Shown piece by piece: positions 23,379-37,070 of a DNA stretch of 64,000 nt (position 1 is the stretch's first letter; each line of letters starts with the position of its first letter). The stretch covers positions 73,972,570-74,036,569 of the forward strand of contig OX439000.1 in NCBI GenBank assembly GCA_949316495.1, in the 5' to 3' direction. Below the pieces are notes generated by a model. That model did not search any database and was not told the origin of the DNA. It saw nothing but the letters and a program-made list of their open reading frames with translations. The position numbers were made by a program, and so were the translations under genes. Source of the stretch: Amphiduros pacificus (taxonomy: Eukaryota; Annelida; Polychaeta; Phyllodocida; Hesionidae).

Positions 23379-23859
23379 GTAAGTCTCCCATGTTGAAAAT
23401 TTGTATAAAGACTATGATATAAATAATACAACAATCCCATAAGTTATGCTGTATTGTAAAACTGGGTTAGCGACTCTATGCAGTTTTGACATGCTTAGCT
23501 AATCACTGGAAGAAATCAGATGCCACTAAAAACCTACAATTACAACCTGTTGCAACATTCTTTGAAAATTTTAGTATTATTATTGTGTTATTATCTTTGG
23601 TAAATCAAATTGCGCCAGAAAAGAGAGAAAAACTATCTTTGCTACAGTGCCTCTTTGCACCCCATCACACAATCAAGTTAGCAGCCCAGGCAGTAGCCCA
23701 GAATACACTCTTTCTATGGATGATTATGGGGAGGCCGCAATATGTCTGAGTCTAGCCATGTTTTAGATGTTTTATAATAAAGAGCAATTAATAAAAATGA
23801 ACTTGTTTGTTATCATGTTTACATATATTAAGAGTGTTAGTACAATTTTATGCAAAACC
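23379..23859. other. no gene recognised
   Basis: Follows the SMG7-like exon B donor. An 87-codon open frame at 23486-23749 does not resemble SMG7 or any family I know. Confidence 0.45.
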
Positions 23860-24058
23860 AAAACCTCAACGTTGTGACTACGTTATCCGGAGTCCACAAA
23901 CTGACGTCCTTACAACGTAATTCCACAACGTTGTCACAACCAAAAACCCAACGTTGTCACAACGTAATCCGGAGTCCACAAATTTACGTCCTCACAACGT
24001 AATTCCACAACGTTGTCACAACCAAAACCTGACGTTGTCACAACGTTGTCACAACGTA
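23860..24058. repeat. ~82-bp duplication rich in ACAACGTTGT palindromes
   Basis: Two and a half copies of a unit containing acgttatccggagtccacaa, a gacgtcct/tacgtcct segment, then acaacgtaattccacaacgt and tgtcacaacc. The core ACAACGTTGT is a perfect palindrome and recurs several times. The final part is reduced to acgttgtcaca repeats. Confidence 0.85.
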
Positions 24059-25226
24059 ATTTTGTTAGCTGGGGAACCATAATGCAATATTACATAACTC
24101 GACCATGACAGCTATGATGATTTATGACGAAGATTGGTCTCTTTTCTTGTGCTCATAATGGTCATGTGTGACATGATCACGAAACAGGGGTCTGCATTTC
24201 ATAGGGTATCTGAAAAGCTATGATAGTGTTGAAATTGTGTGATCAATGTCAATTCTCCCTTTACTCGTATACAACTAAAGGGATGAAAGCTCAAATCACA
24301 ACCTTGGATGAGATCATTTTTATTCCAAATATAAAGTTAACAATTTTACATTTATGACCTTGAGGTGGGGATATTTCTAATCTGTACCACCCATTCCTTA
24401 AATTCAGTGTTTCAAAACTTAACCTAGCCTTACCTTAAGTAATATTTCTGCCCAAATCTGAGATCCCTTGTTCAAAAATCAGAAAAGCCTGTGATCCAAT
24501 AGAGGGAATGGTGGAAATCAATAGTGTCCCATATGATACTTTTATCCTGTGCTCAGTGGGGTGTGACAATACCTTGTAGCTCTTTGCAAATAGTATGAGC
24601 AATTAAATAATAGGGGGTGCAAAATTTGTAAGTTTCTTAGGGAATGATATTATTTCCAGGATGTTGCACCACCCAACCACCGGTCATTTCTTATTTCTCT
24701 TGGAACACAATTTTCAACTCCATCAAACAAATGTTTTTGAAAGCCATAAGGTAAAGTTTTCACTTTTTAAAAATGATTTGGTATCATATCATTGAATGGA
24801 TAATATCCTTTAAATTTTAGGATGTACATAAGTATTTTTAATCTGATTTCAAACATCAGATTGACATAAATGTGGTGCAAGAGCTTTCATGCCCTTAGTT
24901 TATATATATAGTAATGCTATATATAGACACATGGCCGAGATCAAACCTATTTTTATCATTTGGTTTGCAGACAGGTCATGCTGCATTTAAACTTTTCATG
25001 CATTCCGATATTTACTCACGGTTTCCTCACAAGGGTGGAGGTATTTATTTTCCTGTTTGACTTTTCACATATCTCATTTATTTCAAACTCCAAATAGGCA
25101 TTTCCCTACATTTATGACGCAAGATAAAAAGGTTCATAACTGAACGTCTGAGACGAGTAATAAGTCTTTATATTGGTGCGAGATCTTTCCTATTGATCTC
25201 ATGTGTCCCGTTTACTTTTCGTTCAT
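24059..25226. other. no gene recognised
   Basis: AT-rich sequence without open frames of note. Confidence 0.5.
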
Positions 25227-25323
25227 ATGCATCAGATATCATGTCACTTGACAAGTATGGCATGCCAGAGCTAAATTAATCCATCAATAGGGCCTTCAGC
25301 TCGGTCCAACCGAAGGTTTACAT
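25227..25323 (-). repeat. TA-linked dispersed repeat, copy A
   Basis: The reverse complement reads atgtaaaccttcggttggac, then cgagctgaaggccctattga, then tggattaatttagctctggc. It matches 41970-42059 over about 90 bp with few differences. A (TA)n tract lies just outside the same end in both copies. Confidence 0.88.
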
Positions 25324-25353
25324 AACAAGACCTCTTCTCCCGTGTTTTCCTTA

Positions 25354-25354
<1 letters not shown>

Positions 25355-25432
<78 letters not shown>
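25355..25432. repeat. (TA)n microsatellite
   Basis: About 39 AT dinucleotides, next to dispersed repeat copy A. Confidence 0.97.
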
Positions 25433-25435
<3 letters not shown>

Positions 25436-25557
25436 TTTTTGCATAATCATTATATCCTGATTGGTCTATTCCAAAGCAACAAACATGAATTCTCTGACTG
25501 GCTAATCTATGAAGAGATTGGTGCAAGCTCCTCTCTGAATTGCTTCACGAAACAGGG

Positions 25558-26217
25558 GTATTCTGGGAATGACGGCTAGGGCGGTGTCATCCCTCCAGGC
25601 CGGGGGATTCTGGGAATGACGGCGAGGGCAGTGTCATCCCTCCAGGCCGGGGGATTCTGGGAATGACGGCGAGGGCGGTGTCATCCCTCCAGGCCGGGTG
25701 ATTCTGGGAATGACGGCGAGGGCGGTGTCATCCCTCCAGGCCAGGTGATTCTGGGAATGACGGCGAGGGCGGTGTCATCCCTCCAGGCCGGGGGATTCTG
25801 GGAATGACGGCGAGGGCGGTGTCATCCCTCCAGGCCGGGGGATTCTGGGAATGACGGCGAGGGCGGTGTCATCCCTCCAGGCCGGGAGATTCTGGGAATG
25901 ACGGCGAGGGCGGTGTCATCCCTCCAGGCCGGGTGATTCTGGGAATGATGGCGAGGGCGGTGTCATCCCTCCAGGCCGGGTGATTCTGGGAATGATGGCG
26001 AGGGCAGTGTCACCCCTCCAGGCCGGGGGATTCTGGGAATGACGGCGAGGGCAGTGTCATCCCTCCAGGCTGGGAGATTCTGGGAATGACGGCGAGGGCG
26101 GTGTCATCCCTCCAGGCCGGGGAATTCTTGGAATGACGGCTAGGCCGGTGTCATCCCTCCAGGCCGGGGAATTCTGGGAATGACGGCTAGGGCAGTGTCA
26201 TCCCCCCAGGTCGGGGG
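25558..26217. repeat. 47-bp GC-rich minisatellite, about 14 copies
   Basis: Unit gattctgggaatgacggcga continues gggcggtgtcatccctccag and gccgggg. It is CpG-rich and stands out from the surrounding AT-rich DNA. Variants include ggctag/ggcgag and ccgggt/ccgggg. Confidence 0.96.
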
Positions 26218-27639
26218 ATTTTACTATCATTTTTTGTTTATACATGTAATGGATAATATTCTGTATAAATAGGATTTATTTTTGCTAACCGTGGTTTTGA
26301 ATTATTCATATCAAAATAAAACATAAGCATGCTAGGTCATCACTTTCTGCACCGATTTCTTGCATTGCAGGCTGTTATCTGAAATGTAACAGAAGTGTTA
26401 TCTCTGAAGGTGGTCTCTTACCAACCTTTGCGCTGATATGTTCTTGGAAGCCACGAATGTATAAACTTGCATGATATATAAGTGTTCAGATTACGACTTG
26501 AAGCAAGGCTTAACATTTTATCCACAAGGGCTTCAAATGTCATCTTTGTGGCCATCTATATCAGAAACCAGCACGAAGCAGTAGTTCATACCTTAATGAC
26601 AGTATCAATTGAGAAATAGAATCTCATTTGTTAATGTTCACTTGCAATATTGACACCAAAAAAATCAAATTATCTAGAAGTTTCAATTGGGAACTCCCAC
26701 CCAGACCTGATGATGTGAATATCTGAATTATTTCTTGAATATGTATATAAATTATTTTTGGTGCCATTTATGTTGGGTAATAGTGAAACCATGTACCCTC
26801 TGCAATAGGAAGTTTTGTACTACCCATTTCATGTTTAAAGTCTGGTGATGAATGATAATGAATGTAATATTATCTTCCTTTAAAGTAGCCAATCCATCTC
26901 AAACATAAATAATATCAGTCATTACATGAGGACAATATCATACCTTGCATGGCGTAGCAAGTATCGGTTCGGAATTCCGCTATCTGTTCCGCACATGTAA
27001 GTATCATAACATGCAATTGATTGGCTCTTCTCTACATTTATAAGTTTACTCGGCAAAACCAATTGGCATCCCGCCGAGAGTGTACATGTTCATGTACAAT
27101 GCCACACCCGTACACGTGTAAATATCTATCCCATTTGTTCAGAAGTATTTGAGAGAGAAAGGATCATTTTTAGATTAGGAGAGGGATATTGTGGGAAAGT
27201 TATCTCTAAATATATTTGCCTTGCTCAAGAAGAAAAAAGGTTTTTTTCCCCTTTGTCCCCTTTTGAGGATTAATGTTCCATCCCATTGGCGGTTTTTTCT
27301 GACTATTTTAGTATAGATGTCATGAACGTATTTCCTCACTTCTAATCAAAACAATAACACCAATAAACCCCTTGCTCATTACCAGGGAGACCCTGGGGTG
27401 ACCATACCTACGTCATATGATATGTTCCTGGAACTGAGGCTGTGACCTAATTGCTCTATGCTGGGAAGGGGGTGTGTCACTTTCAGCCTGGTGCATGCTG
27501 TGATACCAACAAGTCTTTATTATAAACATGGTTTATTCCCATATACATACTCTGTGACATGATACTCTAAGTAGACATTGTTAACCAAGGCATATCAGTA
27601 CCCTAATTAGTAACTGGCCCTTTTCAGATAAGATATATA
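26218..27639. other. no gene recognised
   Basis: AT-rich sequence between the 47-bp array and the SAP/SWIM gene. No supported feature. Confidence 0.5.
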
Positions 27640-27789
27640 TTGGTTACTATGGTTACAACTGGCCACCTTGCACAACCCTTTGTCCAAGACTGTAGTGTCC
27701 ATGCACATGTTCCCCTATGCACATGTTCCCCTCTGTTAGAATTCATCAGTCTGCATAGAACATATATTCAAATCATTACAGTAACAGTT

Positions 27790-28672
27790 ATGGAAGCTCG
27801 GATAAATCACCTCAAAAGTGGAAATATAAAGGAGGCTTTGAAAGCAAAATGTCAGGAATCAAATCTTCCCGTCAGTGGGAACAAACATGATTTGGCTGTC
27901 AGAATACTTGCAGCTGAGACAAGGGATAACCTTGAGGTTGAACCACAGTGCATTGTAAATTAAAATGATAGTGGAACTGACACCGAGAATTGGACCAAAA
28001 GAAACTTTAACTCACTTGCCCATAGTTTGGCAAGGATCTAAGACAATTACAAACAGTCAATTTTGGCCAAATATACAAGTACCTTGTGCGACGGAATATA
28101 AAACTTTGAAAGGCTATGAATTCTTTAAGGAAGGTCACATAAGAAAGCTTGATATTGGATTAAAGGATGATAGCTGTCTTCTTCAATGCAAAGTGTTGGC
28201 TTCAATGAGACACAAACTGTATGAAGTGTGCATTGAGATGGACGAAGTCACTGGAGACATTCAGCTTGGTACATGCTCATGCCCAGCAGGGTATGTGTTT
28301 CTTTGCATAATCAGAATTTTATATTCACATGAATAGCTCCATTTTAGATATATACACCTATGGAAGATGATGCCTTGAGAACAGGGGTCCATCAAATCTC
28401 ACTATACTTCATAATGACAAATAGTATCAGCATGCAGCAGTATCAATGTCATTTTATTACACTTCAATATACTCAATTTTTATTATCTGTCATTTGGTTA
28501 CAGACTGGGTGTAAATGGGTTAGGAACGTGTAATCATGTTGCTGCAATTTTATTTGCAATAGAGGAGTTTTCACGGAAACAAATGCACAAACTGCCTAAC
28601 CAGTTTCCTGCACTTCAAAACTTTCACAATGGGTTATTACCAAGACACAAAAGGTACAAACGAAGCCACTGA
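27790..28672 (+). pseudogene. SAP plus SWIM zinc-finger protein gene, probably decayed
   Basis: Exon 1 begins MEARINHLKSGNIKEALKAK, then ESNLPVSGNKHDLAVRIL, a SAP DNA-binding motif. Further on come VLASMRHKLYEVCIEMDEVT and GTCSCPAG. After a GT-AG intron (28291-28503) the frame continues GLGVNGLGTCNHVAAILFAI, completing a SWIM C-x-C...C-x-H zinc-binding motif. SAP-SWIM proteins of this type, often with a YqaJ-type nuclease domain, occur as multi-copy genes in invertebrates. Here the SAP part ends at a stop at 27961-27963, and the SWIM part is in another frame from about 28000, with no usable intron between. No nuclease domain was found. A DSRAREHQ stretch near 28741-28770 resembles the region after SWIM in relatives. 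I read it as a broken, partial copy; a sequencing error is the alternative. Confidence 0.65.
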
Positions 28673-29880
28673 AACAAATGAAATTTTAAAAGATAAAGTA
28701 CCTAAAACCACTCGCAGCAAGTTGTAGTACAAACCATTATGACTCAAGGGCTAGGGAGCATCAGTGTGTGGATCACCAGTACAGACAGACACTTGCAAAG
28801 AGTAGCCAATCTTCCTGCCCAAATTCTGGATTCTTTTTAATTCAAATGTCAACATCAAATATATTTTCTCTTAAAAACACTAAACAAGTTGAAATAGACA
28901 GTATGTATGAAAGTTTGAAAGAAACAGAACCAGAATCAGATTATGTTTAGTGAGCTCTGCCTATACACAGGACAGCATGGTTTGTGGCTTATCCCAAGCA
29001 TGGAGGTCAGGGAGTAGAGCAACTAGGTCAAGTGCCTCACTTCAGCAGCAGGGTAATGACGTATCACAGGATTCCCCTAGTAATGGGCAAGTGGGCTATT
29101 GCCCGTGTTTTGTGAAAGAAATATTTGGATCAATGCCTATTGGCTGCCAAGATGAAGCTTTTGCTGGCTATGGTCTCCTAAAATTGTCATTTTGAGGTTA
29201 TACTTTCAGAGCCCTGTATAAACCCAGGATCTGGATCAGGAGAGTATTCTCTATCACTTAACCTGACAATTTCATACCAGTTCCAATACATGTCTGTACC
29301 ATAACTTGGGCTTATCCGTGCACCCACACTAAGTCTTATGTTTCTTGATAATCTCCTGGTATGATCGCAATGATCTGTCTTTTTCAAGATTCAGACATGA
29401 CCACGATAATATCCAAAACTTTAAATATTTTGCAATCGGGGAAAACATAATTATAATAATCGGTGTTGATAAAAATGAACTATATAATATCATGTTCAGA
29501 AAGACACAGAAGAGAGTCCTCAACAGAAAGAGACAATATAACCAATCCTATTATGTATCTTATTTGATAAATATCAGAATGATAAAACGAACTAACAAAT
29601 GGTTTTAAAAAGGATCATGCCTAATTGTCATTTCCCCTTAACCATTTTGCAATAATGCAGAGATCTTAGATGTCTCAGGGATAAATTTTAGTTCAGAGGC
29701 AAACTCAAGACCTTGGTACCATGTTGTTGTTTTTAAAATTGACAAGCACGTTTAAATTGAGTGTACTGTCAGCTGGCAGTCAAATATTAAAATTGGGGGC
29801 TTGAATATTGTTAGCATTACGATGGAGGTCCATGTGTTATGGAGTATTATTTCCTCACGGTAGATAGGTCATAGGTCACG
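28673..29880. other. decayed tail of the SAP/SWIM gene, then no gene recognised
   Basis: Open frames at 28768-28950 and 28950-29195 may include remnants of the SAP/SWIM gene but show no domain. The rest is AT-rich without supported features. Confidence 0.4.
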
Positions 29881-29918
29881 ATATTCCTTGGGTACTATAT
29901 ATGATACGATATTCCTTG

Positions 29919-30096
<178 letters not shown>

Positions 30097-30164
30097 CGTA
30101 TCGTGACCCATCATTTGATATCAAAACCGCTTCAAAACTTTAAAGTCAACCCCATGCTTCTTTA

Positions 30165-30534
30165 GGGGCGATCCATTTGATTTTTGTGGGGTGGGGTGGG
30201 AGATTTTGGAAAAAAAATTTATTCACCCACCCCATCCCAGAAAAAAAATTTATTCATTCACCCTACCAAAGAAAAAAAATTTATTCATCCACCCTACCAA
30301 AGAAAAAAAAATTATTCATCCAGTACTGCTGTCCCACCCCACCCCACAAAAATCAAATGGATCGCCCCTAACAAGAAAAAAAATTTATTCACCCACCCCA
30401 CACCAGAAAAAAAATTTATTCACCCACCCCACACCAGAAAAAAAAATTATTCATCCACCCTACCAAAGAAAAAAAAATTATTCATCCAGTACTGCTGTCC
30501 CACCCCACCCCACAAAAATCAAATGGATCGCCCC
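30165..30534. mobile_element. 370-bp TIR element with duplicated right end
   Basis: Perfect 37-bp terminal inverted repeats lie at 30165-30201 (ggggcgatccatttgatttt then tgtggggtggggtggga) and 30498-30534. A second exact right-end copy lies at 30332-30368. The interior consists of short repeats of aaaaaaatttattcacccac type. TTA flanks both outer ends and may be the target-site duplication. There is no coding capacity: the proline/lysine-rich open frames are repeat artefacts. It looks like a non-autonomous DNA transposon; the superfamily is not assigned. Confidence 0.75.
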
Positions 30535-31290
30535 TTAGGCTGAACAGAAAAAAATCTAAATTGCCAAACTGACGGCCTGGTCTTTGAGAGTGGTGTGGGA
30601 ATCATGCATAATTCTGTCTTTGCGCTTTGTCAGACATGGGAAAGATCACATGGACCTGCTTCATGTTAATCAATGCCAGGCACCATAGAGGCTAACCAAA
30701 GGATTCAGGTCATGTCAAATTACCACCACCCAGCGTAGTGCAGATCACCAAGATTCAATTACTATATGTCAATTAAAAGGTAGTCTTGACAGTCTCCAAT
30801 CGGTGCTTAAGGTCAAGGACATTTGTCAGATTATATCATTAAATGTCTGCGATTTTTCATGTTCAAACCAAAATGACCAATGAGTCTATTCTTAAATGCA
30901 TTTTAAATGATGGTGTCAGTTGGTTTCAAACTATATCCCCCTCCCCCGAAATGAAATCGCCCGATAACACATCAAACGAAATAGAAATAAAGTAATTGTA
31001 GATTGCTTTTGGTTGCTCGTGCTCCTGTCCTTGACGGTGGTATTTAAAAGTCTGGAAAATACATTGTTGTCTTAAATGTACGTGAAGAGGAAACCCGACC
31101 GATCTTTCACCATTTTTTAACAGAGGTATTGAAGACTATATGCTTATTACATGTATGGATATTATTTCAAAAATAACTAAAGATTAAATTATTAAAACCA
31201 GACATCACTCTCAGGAAGACAATGTTCATATAATGTATACTGCCATAATTACATTTCTATATGATTGTCTACACGTTCTGTTGTGTTTAA
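30535..31290. other. no gene recognised
   Basis: AT-rich spacer between the TIR element and the CR1-like LINE. Confidence 0.5.
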
Positions 31291-31294
31291 TATT

Positions 31295-32365
31295 AAACGA
31301 TATAATATATAATAATACATTTCTATAGCGCTATTTCAGACATGGTCTGCTCATGGCGCTTTCGAAGATAATGTTCTTTAAACAGATGGGTCTTTAAATG
31401 TTTAATTTTTTAAAGCACTCAACCGTTTTACAATTTTTCACTGGAAGGGGTAGGGCATTCCAATTCTTAGGCGCATAGGCGGCAAACGCCCTATCCCCTA
31501 TTGTTTTTTTAGTTTGTTTTAGGGATCACGTATTCATTATTCTCATTGGATCTTAGGTTTTTTTCGCCATTTTTGGGTATTAAAAGCTTAGTCAGATAAC
31601 TGAGGGCAAGGCCATTCTGTATCTTCCATGTTAGCAGGGCTATCTTGAAATCAATTCCTCCACAGGTAGCCAGTGCAGATCCATAAGTTTTTGGGTGATG
31701 TGATCTCTCTTTTTAAGTTTTACTACCACCCTAGCTGCAGAGTTTTGCAATTTTTGCAACTTTGTCAATTCACATTTCGGCATTCCAGCCAGTAGCGAAT
31801 TACCATAGTCTAGTACAGAACTGATGAATGCATGTGCCAGCATATTTACAGTTTTTTCATCTAGATAACTTATTCTAGCTAGGTTTCTTACATGAAAGTA
31901 GCCAGTTTTGCATATCTTTTTTTTTATCTGTTGTTTCGTGGATAGTTCTTGATCTAGGATTACCCCTAGATCCTTAACCTTTTCCGGTCTAGGGATCTCT
32001 GAAAGTAAAAACAGGGATTTTCTCAGTGATAAGTTTGTTTCTTAGGTTTGATTTTTAAGCATTTTTGTATTACCATCATTAATTTTCATTTTATTTTCTA
32101 ACAAGAAATTTATTTTTCATATGCATTCTTCAATTTCTTTTGTAGAATTTCTCATTCCTTCCGATGATGTCTGGTCCAGACTGATGTGTAGCTGCGTGTC
32201 ATCTGCATAGACATGATGCCTTAAACCATATTGCCCGATTACATCAGCTAACGGTTCCATGTATGTAGTGAAGAGTATGGGACCAAGGACTGAGCCCTGT
32301 GGTACACCATGATTAATATTCATATGTTCGGATCTTTTTCCCTCAATGGTAACACACTGCTTGAT
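31295..32365 (-). mobile_element. 5'-truncated CR1-like LINE
   Basis: The minus strand encodes a late reverse-transcriptase part: [16 protein letters not shown], then [14 protein letters not shown] and the catalytic YADDTQL box (frame 32323-32117). Downstream is the typical CR1 C-terminal segment, AHAFISSVLDYGNSLLAGMP then LQNSAARVV and HWLPVEEL (31843-31640). Frames are broken between these parts and after the second, so it is inactive. The 3' end reads gcgctatagaaatgtattat followed by a TA-rich tail, the kind of end seen in CR1/L2 elements, at about 31300. Endonuclease and N-terminal reverse-transcriptase parts are missing. No target-site duplication was identified. Confidence 0.88.
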
Positions 32366-35300
32366 TTGACAAGTTCAGTCCAATAAAACAAATTGAAGTG
32401 CAAAATATGAATACTATTTTCTGATCCTTTTAACGCATAACAAGAACCATGCAGCATTTTGGTTTACTTCATACAAATATTTCATTTTGACATAAATGAC
32501 CTTTAGTATGGATGGTGTGTGCAATACGAGACTTGAATATGAGCAGAACAGACATGTGTGGGATCTCGCCATTCTTTGAGGAGATAGTATTGTATTTGCA
32601 TTTGATACAAATGTTATAAATACATGGAAACGTGAAGATACATTGATCTATTAAAGATTTAAAGTGTTGTATTCAATTTACATTTAATTCTGTTTGTTGT
32701 AGATTTATGACAGGTGAACAACCTGCGATCATTCGGTATTATGTCAGTTATTGCAAATCTTGAGTCAAAATCTATTTGTATAAATATAAATAACACTGTC
32801 ACTCGGTGTCAAGAAACAAAGAGATTGTTTTCTCCGGAAACTCAATGCAGCAAACTTTTTAATTGCAACTTATTATTAAAATGAGGGGTTCAGTGAACGT
32901 GCAAGAGTAAGGTTCTCCTTAATTATTTAGTAGGTGTAGGGCATTGTATCTCGGCAGCAGGCTTCGTAATTGTCCTCATTAAACTGAAAAAGGTCGGTTT
33001 TACACACACACACACAAACACACTCAGACAAAAACAGACAATAATATGAATATGTCTGTACTAAGTGCTTACTGACAACTATACAATGTTGTTTTCGGAG
33101 TATTGAATAAGATATCTGTCAAGTAAATAATAGAACGCATCATTGAGTGAGTAGCTACAATGCGCAGTCTATGTGAGGTCGATTAACACTGACATGTTGG
33201 AGAGTCTATTGTTTTCAATGAAGACATCAGAAGGAATCCCAGTGAGTACATGTCATGCTGCACAGCACTAGATACACTCCATCCTCGTTTACAAGGCATA
33301 TTAGGCAGGATTGATTTCTATTAATACCTCCCTCAAGAGAAGACCACACTTCCCTCATCAATTACCACACTGCCTTGTGACAGATTGCTACTTAGACATC
33401 ACAATGTTCCCTCTACAAGCATCTTGCTTCTGATTACAGTATAAAGACATGTGGTATAAGCATTTGATGAGAAAGACTGACAATTATAGTGCAAAACTAC
33501 AGTTCAGATGTAACAACAGACCATTGGGGCACAAGTCTTGATCTTTGCATTAACCTCGACTATCTTATATCATTTCAATACGTATTTTAATACAAAAACA
33601 TCATTTGAAAAAAATCTTGTAAGAGTCATAACAGGTGATTATATAGCTCTTATATCAAAATAAAAGGAAAATCCATCTTTGGTATATTTATACAAATAAC
33701 AAATGTAGTCATCAAATGTACTCAAATACCTATGACTTTGTAAAGTTTTAAAGGACGTTCATGTGAAATGTGCATGTTGCCAAATGTGGCGAATTTGACA
33801 AGTAACATGACCACAGTAACCTTCCACAAGACTCAGTTGCGTGAGGCTTAACACGATACTATGGAGGCCATGAACAACACTTCTTTGAAACTGTGAACCT
33901 TATATCTTAGGTAAAGGTGTGTGGCAGATGTGTTATATCATATCAGCATCTTATAAATATCTCCTATGCATATTGGTGCATGTTAAAAGGTCATGCGTTC
34001 ATATCTGTTTTCCAAATAGGACAATGAACAGATTATAACAAGGGACTCTTTTGATCTTCTGGCAATATAGATTCGCCACTGACCGATAAGAAATCCGTAA
34101 GCCTCATAAAAGATGAACTGTCATGTACTTACGTAAATATTCACTCTTGAATTAGAGACGTCCCCCGCCTGTGTTTAAACAGCCAGTTATAATAAAAAAA
34201 GATTCATAGAAATACTGCAATACTGGCATTTGGATTGCATTATAGTCCCTAACACAGGAATTAAGAGATTGAGAGATTACAACATAAATATCGCAATATT
34301 GAAAATTCATACATGAATATGATATAAGCAAATAAATGAGACCAATTTTATTTCTGCAATGAGTCACATAGATGTGAATGTAAAGTGATTCTGTAAAAAT
34401 AAAAAGAATGCAAACAAAGCAAGTACCAAAATTATTTGTATAAGGTTTGGTGGAAAGCAGTTTAATCTTTGCATCTGCACGATTTTTCAAAGTTGGCCCA
34501 GTCTCGCTTTCAACACTGGGGCATTTGAGGATGTGTGGGTGTGATAAAACGTCTATGTATGATACAGAATGGAAACCACCAGCAGTAGTCAAATGTGATT
34601 GACAAGATACACATCCATGCTGATCAGCACTTTTCAATGTGTAAAAACAAATAACAGAACAATTCTTTTTACAGCTTTTTGTCCCATACATTTTGTGCGA
34701 TGTTCTAGGATATATAACTTATTTTGAAATAATATTGATAATATTGTGAAAGCAGAACTACAAAAAAGTCTGACTCCATAAATCTACATCTACATTTATA
34801 TCGATAAATATATAATATATATACACAAAAATAAATGAGGGATTCGTTTTTCAGATATATTTTTCACTTCGATTTCGAAAATAAATCTTGACACAAATTT
34901 CACCGAATTTAGATCTTTGCATAATACATTCCACAATTGTAATATCTGATATAAGGTTTGAATGAAAGGAGACGGCGTCTGGACACATAAATATGCAATT
35001 CTAGATCAAAATGTATTTCAAGTTCAAATGAACAATTTATTTCAATAAGATTTATATCTACTATTGGTGGAATATTTTATGACCATTGCAATGTATCGGA
35101 GCTGCCTTTGTTTCAACAAGACAATTATGAATAACATTATTGTTTATGCATTGTTTATTCCTTATTGTTCCGAAACAAGCAGATCGCTGAAACAAATAAA
35201 TGTATAACCCAATCGGACACGTTTATCACAACATCACATAATATAGTTCAATTACAAATACAGATTATATCAATCGCAAATCTCCTGTGTCACCCGGCTT

Positions 35301-35598
35301 ATTATAATGTATTGGTTTCAAGGAACGTCCTGAATATTAACTAAATATTGGAATATATCTGTTAGTAATGCAAAGTTCATGTGGTTCAATGTTACTGTTT
35401 TGTGACCATACATCAGTGCATGGCTCTTCAGAATAATTTTGAGTGAACGATCTTCACCACAATATGGACTATTTGAGTCAAGAGGCCATGGTACATATAA
35501 TACGGCCATCACATTTACCAGATTCATATGTCATGAGACACGAACTTGTTGTACACACATGATTGGGGACAATTAAACAATATCAGTAGCTAAGCATT
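32366..35598. other. no gene recognised; short (CA)n at 33002-33016
   Basis: AT-rich DNA. The longest minus-strand open frame, 34691-34152 (179 codons), has no recognisable motif, signal or splice context and is probably chance, though a lineage-specific exon cannot be excluded. Confidence 0.4.
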
Positions 35599-36535
<937 letters not shown>

Positions 36536-36539
36536 TTAT

Positions 36540-37070
36540 ATTACCTTTTGTATAGAATCTATCAATGCTATATTACTATTTGTCTGTAATCTGCACTATA
36601 TTACTATTTGTCTGGAATCGGCACGAAATTACTATTTGTCTGGAATCAACGCTATACTACCTTTTGTCTTGAATCAGCGCTATATTACCTTTTGTCTGGA
36701 ATCGGAGCTATGTTACTACTTGTCTGGAATCAGCGCTATACTACCTTTTGTCTGGAATCAGCGCTATACTATTTTTGTCTGGAATCAGCGCTATATTACC
36801 TTTTGTCTGGAATCAGCGCTATACTATTTTTGTCTGGAATCAGCGTTATATTACCTTTTGTCTGGAATCAGCGCTATACTATTTTTGTCTGGAATCAGCG
36901 CTATTTTACCTTTTGTCTGGAATCAGCACTATTTTAACTTTTGTCTGGAATCAGCGCTATATTACCTTTTGTCTGGAATCAGCGCTATATTACCTTTTGT
37001 CTGGAATCAGCGCTATACTATTTTTGTCTGTAATCAGCGCTATATTACTATTTGTCTGGAATCAGTGCTA
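36540..37070. repeat. 27/28-bp minisatellite, about 18 copies
   Basis: Unit cttttgtctggaatcagcgc plus tatattac (28 bp), alternating with a 27-bp form containing tatactattt. The first copies are the most diverged. Open frames here are artefacts. Confidence 0.95.

Noticed and set aside
30177-30543. Three overlapping Lys/Pro-rich frames
   Set aside because: Low-complexity interior of the TIR element; no coding signal.
34152-34691. 179-codon minus-strand frame
   Set aside because: No motif, signal peptide or splice context, and AT-rich composition. Probably chance, though a lineage-specific exon is not fully excluded.
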